Shown piece after piece: positions 42,968 to 51,546 of a DNA stretch of 64,000 nucleotides; position 1 is the stretch's first letter; each line of letters opens with the position of its first letter. The DNA comes from Pseudomonas taiwanensis DSM 21245. GTDB lineage: Bacteria > Pseudomonadota > Gammaproteobacteria > Pseudomonadales > Pseudomonadaceae. The notes below the pieces were generated by a model. The model searched no databases, was not told the origin of the DNA, and saw only the letters and a program-made list of their open reading frames with translations. A program made the translations under genes and the position numbers. Where the stretch lies: contig NZ_KE384451.1 in assembly GCF_000425785.1 (NCBI RefSeq), forward strand, positions 263,355 to 327,354, in the 5' to 3' direction.

Positions 42968-43227
42968 TTCTTCCTTCTCATCGCCGGTAGTCCGAACCTC
43001 TAGAGACAGGTTGACCGGCGATGGCACCCCGCGATTGAAACGGGTCCGGCCCTTCGGGCCAGCGGCCCACCGCTGCCTTCCTTCATGCAGCGGCATGATC
43101 ACCGTCCCCCTCGTTAGCCACCAGCCCCTGTCGGATCAGGAAAGCCTGCCCGCTGCTGTGGTGCATGACGATTGCCGTACTTTGCCCTGACCGAGCCAAT
43201 GTAGGGCTCGTATACAGGGGCGAAATC
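42968..43227. other. pdxJ-xaxA intergenic region
   Basis: 260 bp. An inverted pair CATCGCCGGT...ACCGGCGATG at 42978-43025 looks like a decayed REPIN. A small GGCCC-TTC-GGGCC hairpin is at 43048-43060. I could not identify a clear promoter for the following operon. This is the left junction where base composition changes. Confidence 0.5.
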
Positions 43228-44382
43228 ATGAATGAACAATGGGCTGACTATGAGCTGCTTCAACAGAAAGCTGCTAAATACCCGCAAGCTGTAGTGAACG
43301 GCTTGGCCTCGCTCGATGGTGAGGGCCAAGGCGGCCTGACGCTCAGTCGCGAACACATCCTCACGCTCAATCGCTATGCCAATTTTGTCTTCGCGTTGCC
43401 CTCCAGCCGCGACAACCTGGAGCGTTGGTTGGGCTACAAGCAAATCGAAGAGCCCGAACTTACGCCCGAGTCCATGGACGAGCTGTTCGAGAGCCTGCGC
43501 ACTCATGCCCGTACATGGGCGCCGCTGTCGGACAGGAGCAAGAAACTGGCAGCCGGGCTTTCTTCCACCGCTGCTTCGATCAACGCGGCCGGTGAAGGCA
43601 TCCTCGAAGAATCCCGGCGTGCGGTGGGCGAGGTCAAGCACTGGGAGAAGCTCCTGCTAAGCACTCCGGTGAAACTGGACGGCCCAGGCAGGCAGTCAGT
43701 TTCGCTACTCGTCGTTTACATGGGCATTCTCAAGGAGGATGTGCAGTGGTATGCGCAGCAGGTGGAAAGCGTAAGGCTCGAAACCGAGAGCTTCCGGGAC
43801 ATCGCGCGTTTCGAGCTGATTCCCGCGGTTAAGCAAAAAGGCCATGCAGTCGAGCGAAAGCAGGGTGACAACCAGGTAGAGAACCTGCGCGAGCAGCTGA
43901 AGGTGCTCGACCAGGACATCACTGCACTCAGCACTGAGTACGATCAATACGTGAAGCTGGCGTTGGGTGGCCTGGCCGTTGGCCCCATCGGAGCGGCAAT
44001 CACCGGGGGAATATACGGCAGCAAAGCGGAGAAAGTGCGCAAAGAGCGCAAGAAGCAGCAGGAGGAGCGCCGTAAAGTCAGCGATCAGTTGCGTCTGCGG
44101 GTGAATCTTGAGGGCCGCATGGAAGAGTTGGCGACGTTTGTCGGCGAACTCGACACCCGACTGCAAGACGTGGTCACCGCTGCTTCCCACCTGCAAACGG
44201 CGTGGGACACCGTAGGTTCCTATATCGATGCGTCGATCGAAAAGCTCGAAAGCATTTCCGACAACAAGCAGTTGATCAGGTTTTCTTTGTATTTCCGCCA
44301 GTTCCTCGCGCAATGGAAACATATCCAGGAAAAATCCCTGCAATTAACCCAAATCTTCGACGATGCAGCCTCGGCTCAATAA
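43228..44382 (+). CDS. xaxA: Alpha-xenorhabdolysin (XaxA)-type toxin subunit A
   Basis: 384 residues, mostly long alpha helices, starting MNEQWADYELL with AGGGGCG upstream. Conserved blocks are ERWLGYKQIEEPELTPE (from residue 66), THARTW, a glycine-rich hydrophobic segment at about 244-264 (LALGGLAVGPIGAA...IYG) followed by a basic coiled coil, and YFRQFLAQW (355-363). This matches XaxA, the activating subunit of the binary ClyA-superfamily pore-forming toxin XaxAB of Xenorhabdus (about 408 residues there). No signal peptide is present, as in known Xax proteins. The partner xaxB starts 12 bp downstream. Base composition is lower in G+C than pdxJ and cmoB, suggesting acquisition. Target cells are unknown; insect hemocytes are the known target of Xenorhabdus XaxAB. 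Confidence 0.85.
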   Translation: MNEQWADYELLQQKAAKYPQAVVNGLASLDGEGQGGLTLSREHILTLNRYANFVFALPSSRDNLERWLGYKQIEEPELTPESMDELFESLRTHARTWAPLSDRSKKLAAGLSSTAASINAAGEGILEESRRAVGEVKHWEKLLLSTPVKLDGPGRQSVSLLVVYMGILKEDVQWYAQQVESVRLETESFRDIARFELIPAVKQKGHAVERKQGDNQVENLREQLKVLDQDITALSTEYDQYVKLALGGLAVGPIGAAITGGIYGSKAEKVRKERKKQQEERRKVSDQLRLRVNLEGRMEELATFVGELDTRLQDVVTAASHLQTAWDTVGSYIDASIEKLESISDNKQLIRFSLYFRQFLAQWKHIQEKSLQLTQIFDDAASAQ

Positions 44383-44394
44383 GGTGAAACGACC

Positions 44395-45390
44395 ATGAAC
44401 GACAACGTCCACGTCCTGCCCATGACTGCCGATGCGCCCGAGCTCGGCAAAGTGCTCGCGGCAACACGAAGCTACACCGAGGTGTGGCAGAAGGGTCAAT
44501 TGAAGTTTTCGACACCGCTCCAGGAAAACCTGGAGCGACACATGAGGCTGTTCACCCATTGCATCGATCAAACGGTGCGTAAGGCCCAAAGGCTGACTGC
44601 CGAGCTGGATAACGAAGCGTTGAGCGATATGCTCGCCAGCCTCGGTAGTGGTCACGACAGTGACGTTCTCGCCATAGCCGCAGAAGAGCGGGATACGGTG
44701 AAATCGCGACTGGCTGATCAAATATCCCATTTGGGCAGAGAGATCCAGGCGCTCGCTACGTTGCCTTTGCTGGTCGGTACAGCCGATCAGGAGCGATTGA
44801 ACAAGCAGCAGCAAAACCTGGTCAGGACCCACGCCCAGTTGGTGGAAGAGCATGATCGGGAGCAGCAGAACAAGGAGACGGTCGAGAAGGCCATTGCCAC
44901 CTTGGAAGCCAATGGACTGCAGACGCGATTCGGTGGTGTGGTCCCTTCACTCGACGATCTCGGCAAACTGGCCGTTCCGGGTGGTGAAACGGTCGTCACC
45001 GTCGAGGCTGTCTCCAAAGCCGTCGAACAGCTTCAAACCCTGCTGGGCGATGTCGTCGAAGGTATGCGCTACACCCAACTGCAGCAGGAGCGCCGCAACA
45101 TCGGTGAGCGCGTGCGCAAGCTAGCCGTTCAGGTCAGAGAACTCGTACAGCGCCAGGCAACGGTGACGCAGAGGCTTGCTGCACTGGAAATGCTGCCGAT
45201 GCTGCAGGAGCAACGCACGGATTGGGCATCTGGCATGACGGTCGTCAGGCAGGCTCTGGGCAATTTCCACACCCATTTGGAGCGCGCTCCGATCGGTGAC
45301 GGCGAGCAATTGCGAGTACTCAATGGGCTCTTCAAGCAATTGCTGACCTACCAGCGCCAGCTGTTGGAGCAACACCGTCGCGCGCTTTGA
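44395..45390 (+). CDS. xaxB: XaxB-type toxin subunit B
   Basis: 331 residues, close to the roughly 340 of XaxB, almost entirely helical with long heptad-like stretches (HDREQQNKETVEKAIATLEAN; LQQERRNIGERVRKLAVQV). No signal peptide. In XaxAB the B subunit supplies the membrane-spanning part of the pore and A stabilises it; here a mildly hydrophobic stretch GVVPSLDDLGKLAVPGG (about residue 180-200) lies between the two long helical arms, where the B insertion region would be. AAGG precedes the ATG. A terminator-like hairpin follows, then a second A-type gene. The assignment rests on helical pattern and partner context more than on a sharp motif. Confidence 0.78.
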   Translation: MNDNVHVLPMTADAPELGKVLAATRSYTEVWQKGQLKFSTPLQENLERHMRLFTHCIDQTVRKAQRLTAELDNEALSDMLASLGSGHDSDVLAIAAEERDTVKSRLADQISHLGREIQALATLPLLVGTADQERLNKQQQNLVRTHAQLVEEHDREQQNKETVEKAIATLEANGLQTRFGGVVPSLDDLGKLAVPGGETVVTVEAVSKAVEQLQTLLGDVVEGMRYTQLQQERRNIGERVRKLAVQVRELVQRQATVTQRLAALEMLPMLQEQRTDWASGMTVVRQALGNFHTHLERAPIGDGEQLRVLNGLFKQLLTYQRQLLEQHRRAL

Positions 45391-45404
45391 GGGCGCCCAT
45401 CATG

Positions 45405-45431
45405 TCGCGCTCTGCGGAGCGCGATTTCTTT
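45405..45431 (+). terminator. Intrinsic terminator-like hairpin inside the xax operon
   Basis: TCGCGCTC-TGCG-GAGCGCGA followed by TTTCTTT, in the 65-bp gap between xaxB and the second A gene. Partial termination here would give more A and B than A'. Confidence 0.75.
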
Positions 45432-45455
45432 GCTATCGACGTCAATTGAAGACTC

Positions 45456-46601
45456 ATGAATCCACGTACGTTGCCTTTCGAAGAGCAGCAGATGAAAGCA
45501 ATCGTCCTGCCGGGTGAACTGATCCAGGCCATGGATAATCGAGATGGGCAGGGTTCTGCGGGTTTGATCCTTACGGCCGAATCGCGGTCGACGATCAGAA
45601 ACTACAGCGAACGCATGCGCGTATTGCCGTCCACGCTGGCGCAGACCATCGCGTGGCTGGGGTACGACAGAATCACCGAGCCAGAATTGGCTCCCGAACG
45701 GATGTTGGGCCTGTTCAAACACTTGGCTTTGCATGCCCGTACATGGTCGATCCTCGACACGCAGTGCCTGGCTGTCACCACCGCCCTTGCAGAGCATGCC
45801 AGGCAGGTCGAAGCGCTCGGTGCCCAGGTGCTGGACCTTGCTGCACGCACACGGGCAATGGGCATCGATCGCGCATCCTGGGCCACGTTGCTTTCAGCGC
45901 CGGAAATGGACCTTGGCCCTCGGGACCTGCAATTGCTCCGGTCAATGGCTGACCAGTTGATGTGGCTGCACGGGCAAATCGACGATTTTGATCAACAAGT
46001 CGATGGGGTTCGCCTGGGACTCGAGAATTTTCGCGACCAGGCGCGCTTCACACTCAGGCCAGCGGTGTTCGAAAAGTGCCGTGCGGCCAAACGATTCTCG
46101 CTGGCGCCGGACGCTGAAGACCTCGAGTGGGAGTTGAGTCGCTTGGACGGTGAGATTCTAGACGTCCGTCATGATTACAGATCCTTCTCCAAGCAGTCGA
46201 CATTGGGCTGGCTAGGTGGACCGTTCGGAGCCATTATCAGCAACTCGATCTATGGTGCAAAGGCCAGAAAGGCCCGCGCCCAGCTGCATGAGCTGGAGCT
46301 GCGGCACCGTCAGCTCAGCCAACGGCTGGCGGAGATCCAGCGGGTGAGCGGTCGCGTCAATGAGCTCAATGCATGCATGGGCGAATTGGAGATCGACTTA
46401 TGGGACGTGGTGCTGGCGTCGGGGCATCTGCACACGACCTGGCAGACCATCGAGGCCTACCTGGAAAGTTCCGTGGTCCGGCTCGGCAGGATGAACACCC
46501 GTCAGGAACTGGTGGTGTTCATCCTGCACTTCCGCCAGTTCCTGGCACAGTGGAGCGGAATCGGCAGGCATGCGGGGCAGATGAGGAATATCTTCGCGTA
46601 G
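45456..46601 (+). CDS. Second, divergent XaxA-like toxin subunit (A')
   Basis: 381 residues, a paralogue of the xaxA product. The block WLGY(D/K)xIxEPELxPExM begins at residue 67 in both proteins, and HARTW follows at the same distance. The glycine-rich hydrophobic segment LGWLGGPFGAIIS...IYGAKA (about 250-269) and HFRQFLAQW (358-366) also correspond. This collinearity supports the ATG at 45456; an ATG at 45492 is possible, and neither has a strong ribosome site. Between these blocks the two proteins differ widely. No signal peptide. It may be an alternative A subunit with other specificity, a third pore component, or an immunity-like competitor that blocks assembly; sequence alone cannot choose. 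Confidence 0.8.
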   Translation: MNPRTLPFEEQQMKAIVLPGELIQAMDNRDGQGSAGLILTAESRSTIRNYSERMRVLPSTLAQTIAWLGYDRITEPELAPERMLGLFKHLALHARTWSILDTQCLAVTTALAEHARQVEALGAQVLDLAARTRAMGIDRASWATLLSAPEMDLGPRDLQLLRSMADQLMWLHGQIDDFDQQVDGVRLGLENFRDQARFTLRPAVFEKCRAAKRFSLAPDAEDLEWELSRLDGEILDVRHDYRSFSKQSTLGWLGGPFGAIISNSIYGAKARKARAQLHELELRHRQLSQRLAEIQRVSGRVNELNACMGELEIDLWDVVLASGHLHTTWQTIEAYLESSVVRLGRMNTRQELVVFILHFRQFLAQWSGIGRHAGQMRNIFA

Positions 46602-46636
46602 GCCAAAAAAACCGCGACGACCACGGGGGTTGCGTT

Positions 46637-47593
46637 TTACTTGCGGGCCACCAAGGTTGCCCGACGCGGGGCTGGCAGGCCTTCGATGGTCAGGCTGTGG
46701 TCGTGGGGATCGAGAAAATCGCTCAGCGACTGATAACGCATCCACTCGGTGCTGCGCTGCTCTTCGATGGTGGTCACGCTGACATCGACACAGCGTACGT
46801 CACTGAAGCCCGCCCGGCGCAGCCAGCGCGCGAGCGCAGGCACCGAGGGCAGGAACCAGACATTGCGCATTTGCGCGTAGCGGTCCTCAGGCACCAGCAC
46901 CTGTTGTTCATCGCCTTCCACGACCAACGTTTCCAGCACCAGCTCGCCCCCTTTGACCAGGCAATCCTTGAGAGCCAGCAAGTGCTCGATCGGCGAGCGG
47001 CGGTGGTAGAACACGCCCATGGAGAACACCGTATCGAAGCCTTCCAGGTTGGCTGGCAGGTCTTCGAGGGCGAAGGGTAGGTGCCAGGCCGGCAGTGCTG
47101 GAAGGAATCGCTGCACCGCCTGGAATTGGCAGAAGAACAGCCAGTTGGGGTCGACGCCGATCACCATGTCGGCGCCAGCGCCGAGCATGCGCCACTGGTA
47201 GTAACCATTGCCACAACCCACGTCGAGCACGCGCTTGCCCTTGAGGTCCAGGTGCGGGCTGACACGCGACCATTTCCAGTCCGAGCGCCATTCGGTATCC
47301 ACATGAACGCCGAACAGGTTGAACGGCCCCTTGCGCCAGGGCGACAAGCCCATCAGCGCCTGGCGCACCTGGGCGCGGGTCGCGTCGTCGCAGGCGCAGT
47401 CCAGACGCAGGCCGTCGACCAGGTCGATTTCGCTAGGCTGCAGGACGGGCAAGGCATCGAGGGCGCCGCGCCAGCGGTCGAGGTCGCCGTGGCCTTTTTC
47501 CAGCTTGGCATCCAGCTGTGCTTGCAGGCCCTGGGACCAGGTAGCGAGGGGCGTACCCGCCAAGCGGCGGACCAGAGGGGAAAGATCGATCAT
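46637..47593 (-). CDS. cmoB: tRNA U34 carboxymethyltransferase CmoB
   Basis: 318 residues from MIDLSPLVRRL; the ATG overlaps the cmoA stop (ATGA). The SAM-type site VLDVGCGNGYYQWRM and FSMGVFYHRRSP are CmoB blocks. It transfers the carboxymethyl group from carboxy-SAM to 5-hydroxyuridine at the wobble position of tRNAs. It is the right-hand core neighbour of the toxin-like operon. Confidence 0.95.
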   Translation of the reverse strand: MIDLSPLVRRLAGTPLATWSQGLQAQLDAKLEKGHGDLDRWRGALDALPVLQPSEIDLVDGLRLDCACDDATRAQVRQALMGLSPWRKGPFNLFGVHVDTEWRSDWKWSRVSPHLDLKGKRVLDVGCGNGYYQWRMLGAGADMVIGVDPNWLFFCQFQAVQRFLPALPAWHLPFALEDLPANLEGFDTVFSMGVFYHRRSPIEHLLALKDCLVKGGELVLETLVVEGDEQQVLVPEDRYAQMRNVWFLPSVPALARWLRRAGFSDVRCVDVSVTTIEEQRSTEWMRYQSLSDFLDPHDHSLTIEGLPAPRRATLVARK

Positions 47594-48333
47594 GGCAGGG
47601 CTATCAGTGAGGCGAAGTTGAGGCATTGGAACCAAGGCACGACCTTGGAGAAACCAGCGGCGTGCAGACGTTCCTGGTGGGCCTGGAGGGTATCGGGCTT
47701 CATCACGTTTTCGATGGCACTGCGTTTCTGGGCGATCTCCAGTTCGCTGTAGCCATTGGCACGTTTGAAGTCCAGGTGCAGCTCATTGAGCAGGGTTTGC
47801 TCCTCGTCATCGGCGAACCGCAGTTTCTCCGACAGGATCAGCGCGCCGCCCGGCAGCAGGGCCTGGCGGATACGGCCGAGCAACACCAGGCGTTGGTCAG
47901 GGGCGATGAACTGCAGGGTGAAATTCATCGCCACCACCGAGGCCGGCTCGAAGGGCAGGGCCAGGATATCGGCTTCCAGCACCTGTACCGGCAGCAGTTC
48001 CTGGAACATCGAGTCCTGAGCGGTAAGGTATTGGCGGCAGCGCTCGACCATGGCCGCCGAGTTGTCCACGGCGATGACTCGGCAGCCATCGCTGCGCACG
48101 TGACGGCGCAGGGACTGGGTCACAGCGCCCAGCGATGCGCCCAGATCGTACAGCGCGGTATTGGGCTGGGCGAAGCGCGCGGCCAGCACGCCGAGGTTCT
48201 CGACGATGGTCGGGTAGCCGGGCACCGAACGCTTGATCATGTCCGGGAATACCCGCACCACGTCTTCGTTGAAGACGAAGTCGGGCACCTGCTCCAGAGG
48301 CTGGGCGAATAGGCGGTCGGGTTCTTTGCTCAC
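47590..48333 (-). CDS. cmoA: Carboxy-SAM synthase CmoA
   Basis: 247 residues starting at GTG (V-SKEPDRLFAQPL). The SAM-binding region YDLGASLGAVTQSLRRH, then VIAVDNSAAMVERC and MNFTLQFI, match CmoA. It makes carboxy-SAM from SAM and prephenate for CmoB, with which it overlaps by 4 nt. Confidence 0.95.
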   Translation of the reverse strand: MSKEPDRLFAQPLEQVPDFVFNEDVVRVFPDMIKRSVPGYPTIVENLGVLAARFAQPNTALYDLGASLGAVTQSLRRHVRSDGCRVIAVDNSAAMVERCRQYLTAQDSMFQELLPVQVLEADILALPFEPASVVAMNFTLQFIAPDQRLVLLGRIRQALLPGGALILSEKLRFADDEEQTLLNELHLDFKRANGYSELEIAQKRSAIENVMKPDTLQAHQERLHAAGFSKVVPWFQCLNFASLIALP

Positions 48334-48421
48334 GGTGGATCCAGGCGCTGGCGATAGACAGGGCCGGCATTCTAGCCAAACCGCGGCGAGGATGCATGGT
48401 TGGCTGACCAGCGCTGTGCGA

Positions 48422-48814
48422 TCACTTTACCCGAATGGCGCAATCGAAGGTCTGGACAGGCCTTACTTCGGGAGCCCAGGGTTGTTGGTAGACCAGGACC
48501 AGGTGGCCTTCGCCAGCTGACTTGGCCTGGAAGCGCCAGGTCGACAGGCCGGAACTGCCGACGATGCCAGCGTCCTCAGGGTCGCTGTAAACCTCGGGGC
48601 CGAGGCTGCGCAGGATGTCCGACGCTGGGTTCTGCACCAGCCAGCGGTAGCCGGTGGTGGGGTTGCTGGGCAGGGTGAGGGTGAGGGATTGACCGACCTG
48701 AAGGCGCTTGGGGCATTCGCTTTCAGCGTCCAGTTCGACGGTTTGTCTGGGCTGCTGGGCGCAGGCGGTGAGCAGGGCAAGGCTCAGGGGAACGAGTAGA
48801 CGAGGGACGGTCAT
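48422..48814 (-). CDS. Lipoprotein of the I42 (chagasin-like) cysteine-protease inhibitor family
   Basis: 130 residues with a lipoprotein signal (LALLTAC, Cys18). The three inhibitory loops of chagasin are visible: NPTTGYRW (51-58), GSSGLSTWRF, and QPWAP in place of RPW. P. aeruginosa encodes a similar inhibitor. The family blocks papain-type proteases, here presumably at the outer membrane or cell surface. A monocistronic gene upstream of lon in the reverse direction of reading. Confidence 0.87.
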   Translation of the reverse strand: MTVPRLLVPLSLALLTACAQQPRQTVELDAESECPKRLQVGQSLTLTLPSNPTTGYRWLVQNPASDILRSLGPEVYSDPEDAGIVGSSGLSTWRFQAKSAGEGHLVLVYQQPWAPEVRPVQTFDCAIRVK

Positions 48815-48887
48815 GGTGGCTCCGGAGGCTGGCGTTGGCCTGAGGATAACCGATGATCGCGCGGTTTTGTGCCACCTGTGCCGGCCT

Positions 48888-48910
48888 CTTCGCGGGCTTG
48901 ACCCGCGAAG
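48888..48910. repeat. Single REP palindrome
   Basis: CTTCGCGGG...CCCGCGAAG between the inhibitor gene and the lon stop, of the GCGGG-core REP family. It may also help end the lon transcript. Confidence 0.75.
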
Positions 48911-48923
48911 GGCGCACTATCGG

Positions 48924-51344
48924 TCAGAACAACACTTTGGCGACATCGGCGAAGCGTTTGGCGAAATGCACGGTCAGCCCTTCACGCAGGTAGTCCGGCA
49001 GCTCCTCGAAGTCTCCACGGTTGGGCTCCGGCAGAATCAGCTCGAAGATCTTCTGCCGCCGCGCCGCGATCACCTTCTCGCGCACCCCGCCGATAGGCAG
49101 GACCTGGCCAGTGAGGGTCAACTCGCCAGTCATGGCCACGCCTTTCTTCGGTGCCTGGTCGCGAGCCAGCGACAACAAGGCGCTGGCCATGGTGATACCC
49201 GCACTTGGACCGTCCTTGGGCGTGGCCCCTTCCGGCACGTGCAGGTGGATGAACGCTTCGTTGAAGAACGCTGGATCACCACCAAACTGCTTGAGGTTCG
49301 AGCTGACGTAGCTGTAGGCAATTTCGGCGGACTCTTTCATCACATCGCCCAGCTTGCCGGTCAGCTTGAAGCCGCGGTTCAGGGTGTGGATGCGGGTGGC
49401 CTCGATCGGCAAGGTCGCACCGCCCATGCTGGTCCAGGCAAGCCCGGTTATCACGCCCTTGCCGGCCAAAACCTGTTCGCTGCGAAACACCGGCATGCCC
49501 AGGGCAGGCTCAAGGTCTTTGTTGCCGATCTTCAGCTTGGCGTCAGGGTCATCCAGCAACTTGACCACCGACTTGCGCACCAACTTGCCCAGTTGCTTCT
49601 CCAACTGCCGTACACCGGCCTCACGGGCGTAGCCTTCGATCACGGTGCGCAGGGCGCTGTCGCTGATGCTCAGGCTGGCCTTGGCGACGCCGGCTTTTTC
49701 CAGTTGCTTGGGCCACAAGTGGCGCTTGGCGATGGCCAGTTTTTCCTCGGTGATGTAGCCAGACAGGCGGATCACTTCCATCCGGTCGAGCAGCGGGCCG
49801 GGGATCGAGTCCAGCGTGTTGGCGGTGCACACGAACAGCACCTTGGACAAGTCCAGGCGCAGGTCCAGGTAGTGATCGAGGAAGTCGACATTCTGCTCCG
49901 GGTCGAGGGTCTCAAGCAGTGCCGAGGCCGGGTCACCCTGGTAGCTTTGACCCATCTTGTCGATTTCGTCGAGCATGATCACCGGGTTCATCACCTCGAC
50001 CTCTTTCAACGCCTGCACCAGTTTGCCTGGCTGGGCGCCGATGTAGGTGCGGCGGTGACCCTTGATCTCGGCCTCATCGCGCATGCCGCCGACGCTGAAG
50101 CGGTAGAACGGCCGCCCCAAGGATTCGGCGATGGACTTGCCGATGCTGGTCTTGCCCACGCCAGGCGGGCCTACCAGCAGCACGATGGAGCCGCTGATCT
50201 CGCCTTTCCAGGCACCGACGGCGAGGAATTCGAGGATGCGTTCCTTGATGTCATCGAGGCCGGCATGGTGCTGGTCCAAGACCTTGCGGGCGTGCTTGAG
50301 GTCGAGCTTGTCCTTGCCGTACAGGCCCCAGGGCAGGGCGGTGGCCCATTCCAGGTAATTGCGGGTGACGGCGTACTCGGGCGAGCCGGTCTCCAGAATC
50401 GCCAGCTTGCCCATTTCTTCGTCGATGCGTTTTTTCGCCTGCTCCGGCAGGGTCTTGCCTTCCAGGCGCTGTTCGAACTGCTCCAGGTCGGCGCTGCGAT
50501 CGTCCTTGGTCAGGCCCAGCTCCTGCTGGATGACCTTGAGTTGCTCCTTGAGGAAGAACTCACGCTGGTGCTCGCCGATCTGCCGGTTGACCTCGGCGGA
50601 GATCTCGTTTTGCAGGCGTGCGACCTCGACTTCCTTGCGCAGCATGGGCAGGACTTTTTCCATGCGTTTGAGCATGGGCACGCAGTCCAGCACTTCTTGC
50701 AGCTGATTGCCGGTGGCGGAGGTGAGCGCTGCGGCGAAATCGGTCAGCGGCGACGGGTCGTTGGGGCTGAAGCGGTTGAGGTAGTTCTTCAGCTCCTCGC
50801 TGTACAGCGGATTGAGCGGTAGCAGTTCCTTGATCGCATTGATCAGGGCCATGCCGTAGGCCTTCACCTCATCGGTAGGCTCGGTCGGTTGGCGCGGATA
50901 ATCGACCTCGACCAGATACGGTGGGCGGTGGTGCTTGAGCCAGGTGCGAATGCGCACCCGGGTCAGGCCCTGGGCGACGAACTGCAGCTTGCCGTTCTCG
51001 CGGCTGGCGTGGTGCACCTTGACCAGCGTGCCGTACTGCGGCAGGGCGGAGGTATCGAAGTGGCGATGGTCTTCGGGTGGCGTGTCCATGAAGAACAGTG
51101 CCAGGGAGTGGTGCGGTGTCTTGGCCACCAGGTCGAGCGTTTCTGCCCAAGGCTCTTCATTGACGATGACCGGCAGGACTTGGGCCGGGAAGAACGGGCG
51201 GTTGTGAATCGGGATCACATAGACCTTGTCCGGTAACTGCTGGCCGGGCAAGGCGAGGGCGTGGCCAGTGTTGGCCTGGGACTGAAGGTGTTCGACTTCG
51301 CTGTGTTCGTCGGGTTGTTCCGGGAAATCCTGCTGGTCGCTCAT
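48924..51344 (-). CDS. lon: ATP-dependent protease Lon (LonA)
   Basis: 806 residues: N-terminal LON substrate domain (about 45-240), AAA+ module with GPPGVGKTS Walker A and MLDEIDKMG Walker B, and the C-terminal protease domain with catalytic Ser714 (DGPSAG) and Lys757 (GGVREKV). Complete. The N-terminal acidic extension QQDFPEQPDEHSEVEHLQ is longer than in E. coli Lon. It is not next to clpX or hupB, the usual neighbours, so it is probably the second lon of this genome, as P. putida carries two. Confidence 0.93.
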   Translation of the reverse strand: MSDQQDFPEQPDEHSEVEHLQSQANTGHALALPGQQLPDKVYVIPIHNRPFFPAQVLPVIVNEEPWAETLDLVAKTPHHSLALFFMDTPPEDHRHFDTSALPQYGTLVKVHHASRENGKLQFVAQGLTRVRIRTWLKHHRPPYLVEVDYPRQPTEPTDEVKAYGMALINAIKELLPLNPLYSEELKNYLNRFSPNDPSPLTDFAAALTSATGNQLQEVLDCVPMLKRMEKVLPMLRKEVEVARLQNEISAEVNRQIGEHQREFFLKEQLKVIQQELGLTKDDRSADLEQFEQRLEGKTLPEQAKKRIDEEMGKLAILETGSPEYAVTRNYLEWATALPWGLYGKDKLDLKHARKVLDQHHAGLDDIKERILEFLAVGAWKGEISGSIVLLVGPPGVGKTSIGKSIAESLGRPFYRFSVGGMRDEAEIKGHRRTYIGAQPGKLVQALKEVEVMNPVIMLDEIDKMGQSYQGDPASALLETLDPEQNVDFLDHYLDLRLDLSKVLFVCTANTLDSIPGPLLDRMEVIRLSGYITEEKLAIAKRHLWPKQLEKAGVAKASLSISDSALRTVIEGYAREAGVRQLEKQLGKLVRKSVVKLLDDPDAKLKIGNKDLEPALGMPVFRSEQVLAGKGVITGLAWTSMGGATLPIEATRIHTLNRGFKLTGKLGDVMKESAEIAYSYVSSNLKQFGGDPAFFNEAFIHLHVPEGATPKDGPSAGITMASALLSLARDQAPKKGVAMTGELTLTGQVLPIGGVREKVIAARRQKIFELILPEPNRGDFEELPDYLREGLTVHFAKRFADVAKVLF

Positions 51345-51406
51345 GGGGCACCTGCGTAAATGACTATGGTGCTTAGATGGGGCGGGGGGGAATGGGTTTC
51401 AATGGT

Positions 51407-51522
51407 GTAGGAGCGCCCTTGTGTCGCGCAAGGCTCGTTTAGCAGCCCCAGTTCCCCGGCCGGTAGCGTGACCTCGGGGTTGCTGGGCAGCCCTTTCGCG
51501 ACACAAGGCCGCTCCCACAGGC
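51407..51522. repeat. Long nested palindrome (REP-type element)
   Basis: Outer arms GTAGGAGCGCCCTTGTGTCGCG (51407) and CGCGACACAAGGCCGCTCCCAC (to 51518) pair over about 27 bp. Inner arms AGCAGCCCC and GGGGTTGCT pair as well, so the whole 115 bp can fold into one hairpin. It fills the gap between gcd and lon and differs in sequence from the other REP families of the window. Confidence 0.8.
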
Positions 51523-51546
51523 GTGGACCTGGGGGAGCGGTGGTGC

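Noticed and set aside
46602..46636. A-rich and T-rich stretches after the A' toxin gene considered as a terminator
   Set aside because: The two arms pair poorly and have several mismatches, so no clear stem could be drawn.
48708..50822. 704-codon plus-strand frame opposite lon
   Set aside because: Antisense to an intact Lon protease with Walker and Ser/Lys sites; no domain seen in the shadow.
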